Source: JAAXGX01 sp965221595 (lineage in GTDB: Bacteria > Acidobacteriota > Vicinamibacteria > Vicinamibacterales > UBA8438). Taken from it: a stretch of 64,000 nucleotides of DNA. Below, piece after piece: positions 27,919 to 36,124 of this stretch; the first letter of the stretch is position 1; the number at the start of each line of letters is the position of its first letter. The notes beneath the pieces were generated by a model that saw nothing but the letters and a program-made list of their open reading frames with translations, was not told where the DNA came from and made no database searches. The DNA is taken from NCBI GenBank assembly GCA_965221595.1, contig OZ244900.1, forward strand, positions 1,922,001-1,986,000. The letters run 5' to 3'. The position numbers and the translations under genes were made by a program.

Positions 27919-29892
27919 TCAGGGCAGCGCCAGCGCGATCAGCTCCGGGACGTCGCCGCCGACAGTCAGCGCGATGAACTGCCTGCCTTCGTGCAGGTAG
28001 GTCATCGGCGTGCCGATGGCGCCTGCCGGCAGGTCGAGCGAGCCGACGATCTCGCCCGTCGCCTTGTCGCGCGCCACGAGTCGCGGGCCACCGTCGGAGC
28101 CGCCCGCCGTGAGTGCGCTGACGAGCAGCGTCCTGGTCAGCAGCGGCCCGCCGTGGCCTTCGCCGCCGAGGGGCGGCAGGTTCAGGTGGCGCAGCCGCGG
28201 GTGGTTGCGGTAGCGGTTCCCGTCCCCGTTCGGCTGCATCCAGGCGTGGTCGCCGGCGTTCAGGTCGATGGCCGTCATGCGCGAGTACGGCGGCTTGAGC
28301 AGCGGGAGGCCCTGCGGCATGAGCGGCTGCGTGCCACTGTCGAAGTCGGCCTGGGTGTAGCGCAGGTTGCCGCCCTCCGCAGGGTCGGGCGTGTAGTACT
28401 TGATGACCGAGAAGCGATTCTCGGACGGCACGTAGAGCAGGCCCGTCTCGGGGTCGGCCGCTGCACCGCTCCAGCTCGCGCCACCGGCGATGTGTGGGCG
28501 CTGGATAGTCCCCTGCAGGCCGCCTTCCACGCTCAGCATCGGCGGTGTGAACAGCGGGCCGAGCCGGAAGCTGCTGACTGCCTCCACTGCCAGCGCGCGG
28601 ATCTCGGGGGTGAAGTCGACCAGGTCGTCGATGGTGACCCCCTGGTACTCGAACGGCGGCGGTTTGGTGGGGAAGGGCTGGGTCGGTGAGAGCACCTCGC
28701 CTTCGAGATCGGTGTCGGTGGCCACGGGACGCTCCTCTATCGGCCAGACCGGCTCGCCGGTCGCACGGTCGAAGACGTAGGTGAACCCCTGCTTGCTGAC
28801 CTGCGCCAGGGCCTCGATCGGCCGCCCGTCGACGGTGATGTCGATCAGCGTCGGTGCGGCGGGGAAGTCGTAGTCCCAGACGCCGTGGTGGACCGCCTGG
28901 AAGTGCCACACGCGCTGCCCGGTCTCGGCGTCGACGGCGACGATGCTCTCGGCGAAGAGGTTGTCGCCGAGCCGGTGACCGCCGTAGTAGTCGCTCGTGG
29001 GAGTGCCTGTCGGCAGGTACACGTAACCCAGCTCGTCGTCGGCACTCAGCGGCGGCCAGATGTTCGCGTTGCCCGAGTAGCGCCACGACTCGTTGAGCCA
29101 GGTGTCGGCGCCGAAATCGTCGCCCTGCGGCACGGTCCGGAACACCCAGCGGACGTCGCCGGTCCGCGCGTCGACGCCCTTGACCCAACCCGGCGGCGCT
29201 TCCCTGCGGATGACGAAGTCGGAGACGATGGTGGGCGTCACGACCACGTCGCGCGTGATGACCGGCGGCGAGGCCACCCCGACCAGGTTGCGGCCCAGGT
29301 GGTTGGTGGCGCCGCGTACGGCTCGCGGCACGCCTGCCATCAGATCGACGCGGCCGTTGTCGCCGAAGTCCGGCAGCGGCTCGCCCGTCCGTGCGTCGAC
29401 CGCATGCAGGTAGGCCTCCATCGTGCCCCAGAAGATGCGCGCGTCGTCGCCGTCCTCCCAGTAGGCCAGACCGCGCGAGCGGTAGAAATGCGTTGGGCGC
29501 CCGCCCCGGTAGGCCTGTGGATCGTGCACCCAGAGCGTCTCGCCGGTGCCGGCGTCGATGGCGGCTGCCTGGTGCAGCGCGGTCGTCAGATACAGGACGC
29601 CGTCGACCATCAGCGGCGTGGCCTGCAGGCCGTTGATCGAGACGGGCCGGTTCATCACGCCACGGTGCAGCGCAGCGGGGTCGACCTCGCGGTCGACCGA
29701 CTGCCAGCGCCAGGCGATGCGCAGGTCCTCGAAGTTGTCCGCGTCGATCTGGTCCAGCGGGGAGTACTTCGTGCTGCCGTTGTCGCCGGCGTAACTGCGC
29801 CATTCTCCGTCCACCGCGCCGTACTGTGCGCCCGCGGGCTGCGCGGCGGCGATGAGCGCGGCGACGGCCAGGGCTGCTGGTAGTGCATGCAT
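27919..29892 (-). CDS. Exported PQQ-type quinoprotein dehydrogenase (paralogue 2)
   Basis: A 657-residue secreted propeller protein closely related to the one at 1-2094: GEWRSYAGDNGSTKYSPLDQ after the signal peptide (ending QPAGAQ), IDAGTGETLWVHDP, TGTPTSDYYGGHRLGDNLFA, HHGVWDYDFPAAPTL, and the shared DDLVDFTPEIRALA insert. Expected role is periplasmic oxidation of an alcohol or sugar with electrons passed to the respiratory chain. No fused cytochrome domain. The long open frame upstream is not coding for this protein; GGAGG 6 nt before the ATG at 29892 defines the start. Confidence 0.88.
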   Translation of the reverse strand: MHALPAALAVAALIAAAQPAGAQYGAVDGEWRSYAGDNGSTKYSPLDQIDADNFEDLRIAWRWQSVDREVDPAALHRGVMNRPVSINGLQATPLMVDGVLYLTTALHQAAAIDAGTGETLWVHDPQAYRGGRPTHFYRSRGLAYWEDGDDARIFWGTMEAYLHAVDARTGEPLPDFGDNGRVDLMAGVPRAVRGATNHLGRNLVGVASPPVITRDVVVTPTIVSDFVIRREAPPGWVKGVDARTGDVRWVFRTVPQGDDFGADTWLNESWRYSGNANIWPPLSADDELGYVYLPTGTPTSDYYGGHRLGDNLFAESIVAVDAETGQRVWHFQAVHHGVWDYDFPAAPTLIDITVDGRPIEALAQVSKQGFTYVFDRATGEPVWPIEERPVATDTDLEGEVLSPTQPFPTKPPPFEYQGVTIDDLVDFTPEIRALAVEAVSSFRLGPLFTPPMLSVEGGLQGTIQRPHIAGGASWSGAAADPETGLLYVPSENRFSVIKYYTPDPAEGGNLRYTQADFDSGTQPLMPQGLPLLKPPYSRMTAIDLNAGDHAWMQPNGDGNRYRNHPRLRHLNLPPLGGEGHGGPLLTRTLLVSALTAGGSDGGPRLVARDKATGEIVGSLDLPAGAIGTPMTYLHEGRQFIALTVGGDVPELIALALP

Positions 29893-29928
29893 GTCTTGCC
29901 TCCAGTGGACGCGACAACGGGACGACCC

Positions 29929-29934
29929 ATCGTA
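29929..29934 (-). promoter_or_regulatory. -10-like box for quinoprotein 2
   Basis: TACGAT on the minus strand, 36 nt before the ATG at 29892. No convincing -35. Confidence 0.35.
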
Positions 29935-30085
29935 ACAGCCCTTCGGGTCCGGCGTACCCGGCTGCCGGGATTGACAAAGTGACGCGCTGTCCGGGTCGAC
30001 CCGGCCGAGGATTCTCCCATCCATCGGTCTATTGACCTTGGCCGGAAACGCGTCGTCGGCAGCCCGAATCCGACCTGGGCAGTCG

Positions 30086-30100
30086 GGCCGGATTCTTGCA
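30086..30100 (+). promoter_or_regulatory. Candidate sigma-54 promoter
   Basis: GGC at 30086-30088 and TTGCA at 30096-30100 have the -24/-12 spacing of a sigma-54 promoter (GG to GC, 10 bp between). The A/C of the -24 box are not conserved. It lies 11 nt before the GTG of a sigma-54 activator gene, so autoregulation is possible. Confidence 0.35.
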
Positions 30101-30111
30101 CTACGCCGCCC

Positions 30112-31908
30112 GTGGCCTTGACCCGGCCGGCCAACCCCCGGGCTGACGATGACGGGCGGGTAGTCCGCGCCCGGACACGCATGGCCAATGCCCTGGCCGT
30201 GGCCCGGGCCGGCCGCTACGCATCGGCGGAGCGCATGTTGCGTGACGCGCTCGGTGTGCTCGAGCGCCGGCAACGCTACGCGGGCGCGGCCCGCGCCGCG
30301 GCGACGTTGGGTGAGCTGCTGCGCGAGCGGGGTGAGAGCGAGCGCGCCGGGGCCGCTCTGAAGCAGGCGCGTCTGCTCTTCGACACCGCCAGGTCGGACC
30401 CGGCCGGTGCTTCCCGCAATGCCCTCGCCGGGAGCGAGCACGAGGACTACCTGGAAGCACGGGCACTGCTGAGCAGACCCACCGCCGCAGCACCGCCTGC
30501 ACCGGAGCCGGGCCGCCAGGCCGCGATCTGCCTGGACCGGCTGGCCGGCGACCTGGCGACACTGCTGCGAGCGGGCGTGCCGGCGGCCGACCGGGACGCG
30601 CTCGAGCAGGTCTGCGCCTCGCTGCGGCAGCAGACGGAGGCCTGCGCCGTGGCCGTGTACCGGCTCGGCGGGCGCAACGCCGTGGTGGCATCGGCCGGGC
30701 CTGTCGAGCGCCACTTGCGCGAGTCGGTCCGGGGCGTCGTGGCCGGGGGCCGGGTCGCGCCGCTGCTGATGTGCGGCCGCGAGTACCGGACCGCCCTGCC
30801 CATCCACGACGGAGACAGCACACCCGGCGCGCTCGTCATCCGCTGGTCGCGGGCGCCGGAATCGCTCGATCAGCGCCTGGTCCTGGCGCGGGTCGCGGCC
30901 GCCGTCTGCGAGCCGGAGCTGGGCGATCGGGTGGGACGGGTCGACGACGCCGACGGCCACGCGGCGTGCGACCCCAATGCGCTGCTGGGACGGAGTCGGG
31001 AGATGGCATCCCTGCGCACCGCGATCGCGCGCGCCGCCGCGGCGCCCTATCCCGTGCTGATTGAGGGCGAGACGGGCGTGGGGAAGGAGCTGGTGGCCCG
31101 GGCGCTCCACCGGGGCGGGCCGCGGCACGCCGGCGCCTTCTGCGTGGTCAACTGCGCAGCCCTGACCGACGAGCTGTTCGAGGCGGAGCTGTTCGGGCAC
31201 AGCCGCGGCGCGTTCACGGGCGCCGTGACCGAGCGCACCGGCTTGGTGGAGGCCGCGGCCGGCGGTACGCTGTTCCTCGACGAGGTCGGCGAGCTGTCGG
31301 TGCGCGCCCAGGCCAAGCTGTTGCGGGTGATCCAGAACGGCGAGATCCGCCGCCTCGGGGAGAACGCCGTGCGGAAGGTCGACGTGCAGTTGATAGCTGC
31401 GACGAATCGCCGGCTGACGGTCGAGGCGGCCGCGGGCCGGTTTCGCCAGGATCTCCTGTTCCGGTTGGCCGTCGTCAGTCTGCAGGTGCCCGCGCTGCGC
31501 GACCGGGCGGGCGACGTGGAGCTGCTGGTGCGGCACTTCTGGGCGCGGGAGTTGAAGCGCGCAGGCAAACGTGCCGCGTTGGGCGACGCGACCATCGAGG
31601 TACTGGTCCGCTACCCGTGGCCGGGCAACGTCCGAGAGCTGCAGAACGTCGTGGCGCGACTAGTCGTCGCCGCCCCACGCCGCGGTCAGGTAGGCCCGGG
31701 GCTGCTCCCTGCCGCCGTTCGCGAGCGACCCGCCGCGGCCCGGCCGACGCTGGCGGAGGCGCGCGAGGCGTTCGAGCGCGGTTTCGTGCACTCCGCACTG
31801 CGCCGCAACGACGGACGGCCGACCGTGGCGGCCCGCGAGTTGGGCATCTCCCGACAGGGTCTGGCCAAGCTCGTCAAGCGGCTCGGGATCGATGGGGAAT
31901 GGTCGTGA
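30112..31908 (+). CDS. Sigma-54-dependent transcriptional activator (AAA+, Fis-type HTH)
   Basis: A 598-residue enhancer-binding protein. The N-terminal part (about 20-110) is helical and TPR-like; a GAF-like sensory region follows (about 140-280); no phospho-receiver domain is present. The AAA+ domain has Walker A GETGVGKE (about 319), the sigma-54 contact loop GAFTGA (about 366), Walker B GGTLFLDEVGEL and the arginine-finger segment FRQDLLFRL. The C-terminal helix-turn-helix is RPTVAARELGISRQGLAKLV. It should activate sigma-54 promoters on sensing an unknown signal. Start uncertain: GTG at 30112 or ATG at 30181. It is divergent from quinoprotein 2, a possible target. Confidence 0.9.
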   Translation: MALTRPANPRADDDGRVVRARTRMANALAVARAGRYASAERMLRDALGVLERRQRYAGAARAAATLGELLRERGESERAGAALKQARLLFDTARSDPAGASRNALAGSEHEDYLEARALLSRPTAAAPPAPEPGRQAAICLDRLAGDLATLLRAGVPAADRDALEQVCASLRQQTEACAVAVYRLGGRNAVVASAGPVERHLRESVRGVVAGGRVAPLLMCGREYRTALPIHDGDSTPGALVIRWSRAPESLDQRLVLARVAAAVCEPELGDRVGRVDDADGHAACDPNALLGRSREMASLRTAIARAAAAPYPVLIEGETGVGKELVARALHRGGPRHAGAFCVVNCAALTDELFEAELFGHSRGAFTGAVTERTGLVEAAAGGTLFLDEVGELSVRAQAKLLRVIQNGEIRRLGENAVRKVDVQLIAATNRRLTVEAAAGRFRQDLLFRLAVVSLQVPALRDRAGDVELLVRHFWARELKRAGKRAALGDATIEVLVRYPWPGNVRELQNVVARLVVAAPRRGQVGPGLLPAAVRERPAAARPTLAEAREAFERGFVHSALRRNDGRPTVAARELGISRQGLAKLVKRLGIDGEWS

Positions 31909-31921
31909 GGATGGCGGGGTT

Positions 31922-31960
31922 CAAGCGGACAGGGCACCCCTAATGCCCGGCATCCGCTTG
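31922..31960 (+). terminator. Nested hairpin after the sigma-54 activator gene
   Basis: CAAGCGGA pairs with TCCGCTTG, with an inner GGGCA/TGCCC stem. It begins 14 bp after the activator stop. No T-run, so termination is only a suggestion. Confidence 0.35.
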
Positions 31961-32017
31961 TGGAAGGTACCGCCACACCGCGGTGCGCGGCGTGGCGGTC
32001 GTCTGCCCGGACGCAAT

Positions 32018-32497
32018 CTACTGATTGCCGCCTGGCACCTGGTCGGCAACGAACACGCGCTCCTGGAAGCGCCAGCCGGCGGGTGTCTTGACGATCTTGT
32101 CCTCGTAGATGCCCGCGACCGTCAGTCCGGCCGGCTGAGTTCGCGTGTCGACGAGCAGCAGGTAGCAGCTGCCGTCTGCGCCGTCGGCCGTCGGCGTGAC
32201 GATGAGCTGGCTGTTCCAGTGGCGCGCGGCGCCGTCGAAGTTGGTGAAGAAACCCCCGGCGAACGCCTTCAGGGCCTCGTGACCGACGGTCTCGCCGAAG
32301 ACGCCGTCAGCCGTGAACGTGTCGGCCCAGCCTTCCGCGTCGCCGAGATCGAGGGTCTGCGCGTACTTCGCGTAGAGCTGCTGGATCTCGATGTAGTCCT
32401 GCGCGGTGAACGTGCCACCGTCTCCCTGGGCGGCACCGACCGACGCCACCGACAGAAGGCATACGGACGCGAGGGCGATTCTCAGGGTGCGCTGCAT
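32018..32497 (-). CDS. Exported NTF2/SnoaL-like protein (paralogue 1)
   Basis: A 159-residue secreted protein with a Sec signal (ending SVASVGAAQ) and one NTF2-like cone domain (FTAQDYIEIQQLYAKYAQTL, WADTFTADGVFGE, GWRFQERVFVADQ). The fold is used by ketosteroid isomerases, dehydratases and polyketide cyclases, or as a ligand-binding pocket; catalysis cannot be assigned. The ATG at 32497 is preceded by GAGGAAG. A paralogue lies at 45311-45838. Confidence 0.82.
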   Translation of the reverse strand: MQRTLRIALASVCLLSVASVGAAQGDGGTFTAQDYIEIQQLYAKYAQTLDLGDAEGWADTFTADGVFGETVGHEALKAFAGGFFTNFDGAARHWNSQLIVTPTADGADGSCYLLLVDTRTQPAGLTVAGIYEDKIVKTPAGWRFQERVFVADQVPGGNQ

Positions 32498-32612
32498 GGT
32501 CTCGTCTTCCTCTCTTCCTCTTGCCGCCGGCGGACTGCCGGGGGCACTGCGCATCTTACTTGCGGGCCCGCCGCCCATTCAAACGCCTTCGCCGCCGCGG
32601 TGCGCCCGCGTG

Positions 32613-32618
32613 TACAAT
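32613..32618 (+). promoter_or_regulatory. -10-like box upstream of NPDGS gene 1
   Basis: TACAAT preceded by TG, 49 nt upstream of the ATG at 32668. No clear -35. Confidence 0.4.
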
Positions 32619-32667
32619 TGCCGGGTGCCGCGTCGACAACGCGTGCGCGGCGCTGAGTGACCGACTG

Positions 32668-33510
32668 ATGCGCACGGAGTTCGCACGAGCAGTCGTCGGA
32701 CTGGCAGCCGCTGCGCTGGTCCTGGCCGCACGCCCCGCATCCGCGCAGGAGACGCGCCTGGACGCACCGCGTCCGCACGCGCGAGGACAGAGCGTGACGC
32801 CCTCGTTCGAGGGCTGGTACCCGAACCCGGACGGCAGCTTCAGTCTGGTCTTCGGCTACCTCAACCGCAACTACGAGGAACACCTCGACATTCCGATCGG
32901 CCTGCACAACCGCATGGAGCCGGGGCCGGCAGATCGTGGGCAGCCGACACACTTTCTGCCCCGGCGTCAGACGGGTGTCTTTGCCGTAGTCGTGCCGGCG
33001 GACTTCGGGCAGCAGGAGCTGACCTGGTCGCTGACGGCGCACGGCGAGACGATCGCCATTCCCGGCCATCTGCGGCCCGAATGGCGGATCGACGCGCTGA
33101 AGGAAGTCACGAACGGTAACACGCCGCCCGTGCTGCGGTTGGCGCCGGACGGCGAGGCTGGCCAGGGTCCCCGGGGGGTCGCTGCACGCGCCCGGACCAC
33201 CCGGTCGCAGCCCTTGGTCCTGTCGGTGCAGACCAGCGACGACGGCGTCCGGCGCGCTCGCGGCGGCATGCCGTGGGAGCGCGGGGTCGGTTGGAGCAAG
33301 TATCGCGGCCCCGGCCCGGTGACCTTCAGCGATCCGCAGCCGGCGCTCGACGCGGCAGGGAGCGCGACAACGCGGGCGACATTCGAGGAGCCCGGCGAGT
33401 ACGTGCTGCGGGTCCTCGTCTGGGACGAGTCGGGCGGCCAGCGCGCAGTGATGGCCGGCGGCTTCTTCTGCTGCTGGACCAACGGGTACGTTACGGTCGA
33501 GGTGCGCTAG
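32668..33510 (+). CDS. Exported 'NPDGS' protein with Ig-like C-terminus (paralogue 1)
   Basis: A 280-residue secreted protein of no family I recognise. After the signal peptide (ending RPASAQ) comes a conserved block shared with the protein at 60044-60964: GWYPNPDGSFSLVFGYLNRN, then IPIG.HN..EPG, DRGQPTHF and VVPADFGQQELTWSLT. The C-terminal part ends in an Ig/cadherin-like strand pair (GEYVLRVLVWDESGG). In both genome locations it sits next to a fused cytochrome c/copper-monooxygenase-like gene, here 157 bp upstream. A substrate-binding or accessory role for that enzyme is inference. Confidence 0.75.
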   Translation: MRTEFARAVVGLAAAALVLAARPASAQETRLDAPRPHARGQSVTPSFEGWYPNPDGSFSLVFGYLNRNYEEHLDIPIGLHNRMEPGPADRGQPTHFLPRRQTGVFAVVVPADFGQQELTWSLTAHGETIAIPGHLRPEWRIDALKEVTNGNTPPVLRLAPDGEAGQGPRGVAARARTTRSQPLVLSVQTSDDGVRRARGGMPWERGVGWSKYRGPGPVTFSDPQPALDAAGSATTRATFEEPGEYVLRVLVWDESGGQRAVMAGGFFCCWTNGYVTVEVR

Positions 33511-33513
33511 CAG

Positions 33514-33535
33514 CCCGTGGTGAAACCCCGCGTCG
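33514..33535 (-). repeat. 22-bp element A, inverted copy
   Basis: Exact reverse complement of 11188-11209, beginning 4 bp after the stop codon of NPDGS gene 1. Confidence 0.7.
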
Positions 33536-33585
33536 CAGGCTCCGCAAGACGCGCGCGGCGCGGCGGATGCGGCGCGCGGCGACGG

Positions 33586-33648
33586 GGTCCCGGTCAGCGG
33601 ACCTCGGGAGTCCGGGGCACAGCCCCGCCTGATTGAGATCCGCTGACC
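33586..33648 (+). repeat. Dispersed repeat, copy R4 (Y element with closing stem)
   Basis: Best-formed copy. It starts GGGGTCCCGGTCAGCGGA and its ends pair over a perfect 10 bp (33592-33601 with 33639-33648). An inner GGGGC-aca-GCCCC hairpin (33614-33626) is followed by GCCTGATTGAGA, identical to copy R2. It lies in the leader of the cytochrome/copper gene, ending 6 nt before its ribosome binding site, so it could also act on that mRNA. Confidence 0.7.
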
Positions 33649-33667
33649 GCTGTCGGAGGAGAAAGTA

Positions 33668-35002
33668 ATGAGCAGGATGGCACCTGGTTGGACAGTTGCG
33701 ATCGGCTTCGTGGTCGGCCTCGTTCCGCTCGCGCCCGCGCCGGCTCTCGCTCAGGCGACGCCGACATTCAGTGCGGACGTCGCACCGATTCTCCAGCGGC
33801 GGTGCCAGACGTGCCATCGCCGGGGCCAGATGGCACCCATGTCGTTGGTGACCTACACGGAGGTGCGCCCGTGGGCGCGGGCAATCCGCACCAAGGTGGC
33901 CGAGCGCTCGATGCCGCCGTGGCACATCGACAAGACGATCGGCATCCAGGAGTTCGAGAACGACATCTCGCTGAGCGAGGCCGAGATCGACACGATCGTG
34001 ACCTGGGTCGACGCCGGGGCGCCGCGCGGCAATGCTGCGGACATGCCGCCGCCGGTCGAGTGGCCGGCCGACGACATCTGGCGCCTCGAGGCGCGCTACG
34101 GCCGCCCACCGGACCTGGTCGTGACCTCGCCGCCGTGGACCCAGAGCGCCGAGGGTCAGGATCAGTGGTGGCAGCCAGTCGTCGACACCGGGCTCACCGA
34201 GGATCGCTGGGCGACGGGTATCGAGATCCGCCCGACCATCGAGGCCCGCCGCGTCACACACCACTCCAACGTGTACCTGCTGCAGGAAGAGGAGCCCGGG
34301 GACCATGTCGCTGCCGTCGACGTCACCCCCCGGGGCAGCTATTTCAGCGAGTTCGCCATCGGCAAGATCGGCGACGTGTTCCGCGCTGACACCGGCAAGC
34401 TGCTCAAGGCGGGGGCGCGGTTCACGTTCGACAACCACTACCACTCGGTTGGCGAGGAAGTGGTGGCGCAGACGGACGTCGGCGTCTGGTTCTATCCGCG
34501 GGGCGTCGTGCCCAAGTACCGCGTCTACGGCCAGGCCATGGGCGCCCGGCAGTCGCAGCAGGCCATGGATCTGCCGCCCGGTAAGGTGACCGTGCACCAC
34601 GCCTACATTCCGCTGCCTGCCCCGGCTCGGCTGGAGAACTACCAGCCGCACATGCACATCCGCGGCAAGTCCATGTCGATGGAGGCAATTCTCCCCGACG
34701 GCCGCGTGGAGATGCTGAACCACGTCGAGAACTTCGACTTCAACTGGCACGTCAACTACGTCTACACGGACGACTCGGCACCGGTGCTGCCGGCCGGCAC
34801 GGTCATCCACATCACTGCCTGGCACGACAATACGGCCGCCAACCGCAACAATCCCGATCCGCGGCAGTGGGTGGGTTGGGGCCAGCGCAGCTACGACGAC
34901 ATGTACCACGCCCACGTGAACGTCACCTATCTGACGCAGGCGGACTACGAGCGGATCATCGCCGAGCGGCAGGCGCGGCAGCGCACGAACGATCAGCAGT
35001 AG
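33668..35002 (+). CDS. Exported cytochrome c fused to copper type-II monooxygenase-like domain (paralogue 1)
   Basis: A 444-residue periplasmic protein. The signal peptide ends PALAQA. A monoheme domain has CQTCH at 46-50 and the Met-bearing MPPWHIDK. The C-terminal region resembles the PHM/DBM copper monooxygenase fold: paired His in VTHHSNVYLL (about 197-198), HYHSVG (about 257), HMHIRG (about 328-330), and a Met in YDDMYHAH as candidate CuH and CuM ligands. Such proteins hydroxylate C-H bonds with O2 in characterised animals; here the heme may supply electrons. GGAGGAGA precedes the ATG. It pairs with the NPDGS gene upstream; a paralogous pair is at 60-62.3 kb. Confidence 0.8.
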   Translation: MSRMAPGWTVAIGFVVGLVPLAPAPALAQATPTFSADVAPILQRRCQTCHRRGQMAPMSLVTYTEVRPWARAIRTKVAERSMPPWHIDKTIGIQEFENDISLSEAEIDTIVTWVDAGAPRGNAADMPPPVEWPADDIWRLEARYGRPPDLVVTSPPWTQSAEGQDQWWQPVVDTGLTEDRWATGIEIRPTIEARRVTHHSNVYLLQEEEPGDHVAAVDVTPRGSYFSEFAIGKIGDVFRADTGKLLKAGARFTFDNHYHSVGEEVVAQTDVGVWFYPRGVVPKYRVYGQAMGARQSQQAMDLPPGKVTVHHAYIPLPAPARLENYQPHMHIRGKSMSMEAILPDGRVEMLNHVENFDFNWHVNYVYTDDSAPVLPAGTVIHITAWHDNTAANRNNPDPRQWVGWGQRSYDDMYHAHVNVTYLTQADYERIIAERQARQRTNDQQ

Positions 35003-35271
35003 AGAAGCCGGGCAGCCGCACGTGCGGGGCGCGGACGGCCGGGATTGCGATGCTGCTAAGATACGCCCTGCGGCAGAAGCCGGAGGTGCTCGAAGCCATT
35101 GAGTCGGCGCTGGCTCTGGGTGGGTAGGCGGACACCGTGGCGCATTGTCGCCGGCGTTCCGCGTGGCGCGACGTCGTCAGCTTGCCCGCGACGGAAGCCA
35201 CCGCGCGGCCGGTGATGGCACGCGCGGGGCTTCGCGTCGCCAGCCGCCCCGCCCCGACGCGCCGCTGACGC

Positions 35272-36027
35272 ATGCCGCCGCCGCGCATCCTGCTCATCTT
35301 CGCGCATCCGGACGACGAGAGCTTCATCGCCGGGGGCTTGGTGCGCAGGCATGCCGACCAGGGCGCGGAGACGGCGCTCGTGACGGCGACGCGCGGTGAC
35401 GCCGGACGCGTGGGCGAGCCGCCACTCTGCAGCCGGGAGGAGCTCGCAGCGGTGCGCGCAGCCGAGCTGGAGCAGGCTGCCGGCATCCTCGGCATCGCGC
35501 ACGTGTGCCTGCTCGACTACCGCGACGGACATCTTGCGGACGCGCCGGCTGCCGGCATCCGTGACGTACTGGTCCGGCGTATCCGTGAACATCGGCCGCA
35601 CGTCGTGATCAGCTTCGATCCCGGCGGCATGAACGGCCACGCCGACCACGTCGCGATCGCACGCTTCGCAATCGACGCCGTCGCGGCGGCGGCCGATCCG
35701 CGCTGGGCCGGCACGGCAGGCGAGCCCTACCGCGTCCCGCGACTGCTCTGGAACGCGCCCGTCCCGCCGTGGGAGGTGACCCGGCCACGCAGCCTGGGCG
35801 CCGAGCCGGGTGTCGATTTCGTGATCGACGTAGCGCCGCAGCGGACGGCGAAGGCGGCCGCGCTGCGCGCGCATCGCACGCAGCAGGTTCCGATCGACCG
35901 CTGCTTCTTCAGCAAGCCGGACGTCGATCGGATCCTGGGGATCGAGGTGTTCAGGCAGGCCTGGGGTCCGGCGCTGCCACGCGTGCCCGCGGACGACGTG
36001 CTGGCCGGTATCGACCTGGAGGCGTGA
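35272..36027 (+). CDS. PIG-L family de-N-acetylase
   Basis: A 251-residue zinc deacetylase of the GlcNAc-PI/MshB/BshB fold. HPDDE at 12-16 carries the catalytic Asp and zinc ligands, and FDPGGMNGHADH supplies the third ligand and catalytic region. Members deacetylate N-acetylglucosaminyl groups or similar amides; bacillithiol/mycothiol-type or antibiotic roles cannot be separated here. No signal peptide. The 269-bp gap upstream holds a TAAGAT box (35057-35062) but no gene. Confidence 0.88.
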   Translation: MPPPRILLIFAHPDDESFIAGGLVRRHADQGAETALVTATRGDAGRVGEPPLCSREELAAVRAAELEQAAGILGIAHVCLLDYRDGHLADAPAAGIRDVLVRRIREHRPHVVISFDPGGMNGHADHVAIARFAIDAVAAAADPRWAGTAGEPYRVPRLLWNAPVPPWEVTRPRSLGAEPGVDFVIDVAPQRTAKAAALRAHRTQQVPIDRCFFSKPDVDRILGIEVFRQAWGPALPRVPADDVLAGIDLEA

Positions 36028-36051
36028 CGACACGGATCCGCCGCACGAGCG

Positions 36052-36115
36052 TTGGCGTCGTCGGCGGGGCAGCTCTACGAGCACGCGTGCCATGAGGGCA
36101 ACTACGGCCTACGGA
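36052..36115 (+). pseudogene. Remnant C-terminus of a CHEGNY-family gene
   Basis: The stretch 36067-36111 translates as GQLYEHACHEGNYGL, the C-terminal signature of the CHEGNY family, but no upstream part of such a gene exists: the PIG-L gene ends at 36027. It reads directly into the leader of the intact family member at 36125, whose GGAGG lies just after it. Most simply this is the scar of a tandem copy lost by deletion. Confidence 0.65.
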
Positions 36116-36124
36116 GGTCCAACG

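Noticed and set aside
29893..31536. Open frame extending quinoprotein 2 far upstream on the minus strand
   Set aside because: It lies antisense to the sigma-54 activator, whose domains are unmistakable; it is a GC-driven shadow.
35050..35127. 25-codon ORF MLLRYALRQKPEVLEAIESA... after the cytochrome/copper gene
   Set aside because: No ribosome binding site and the ATG lies upstream of, not after, the TAAGAT box; too short to support.
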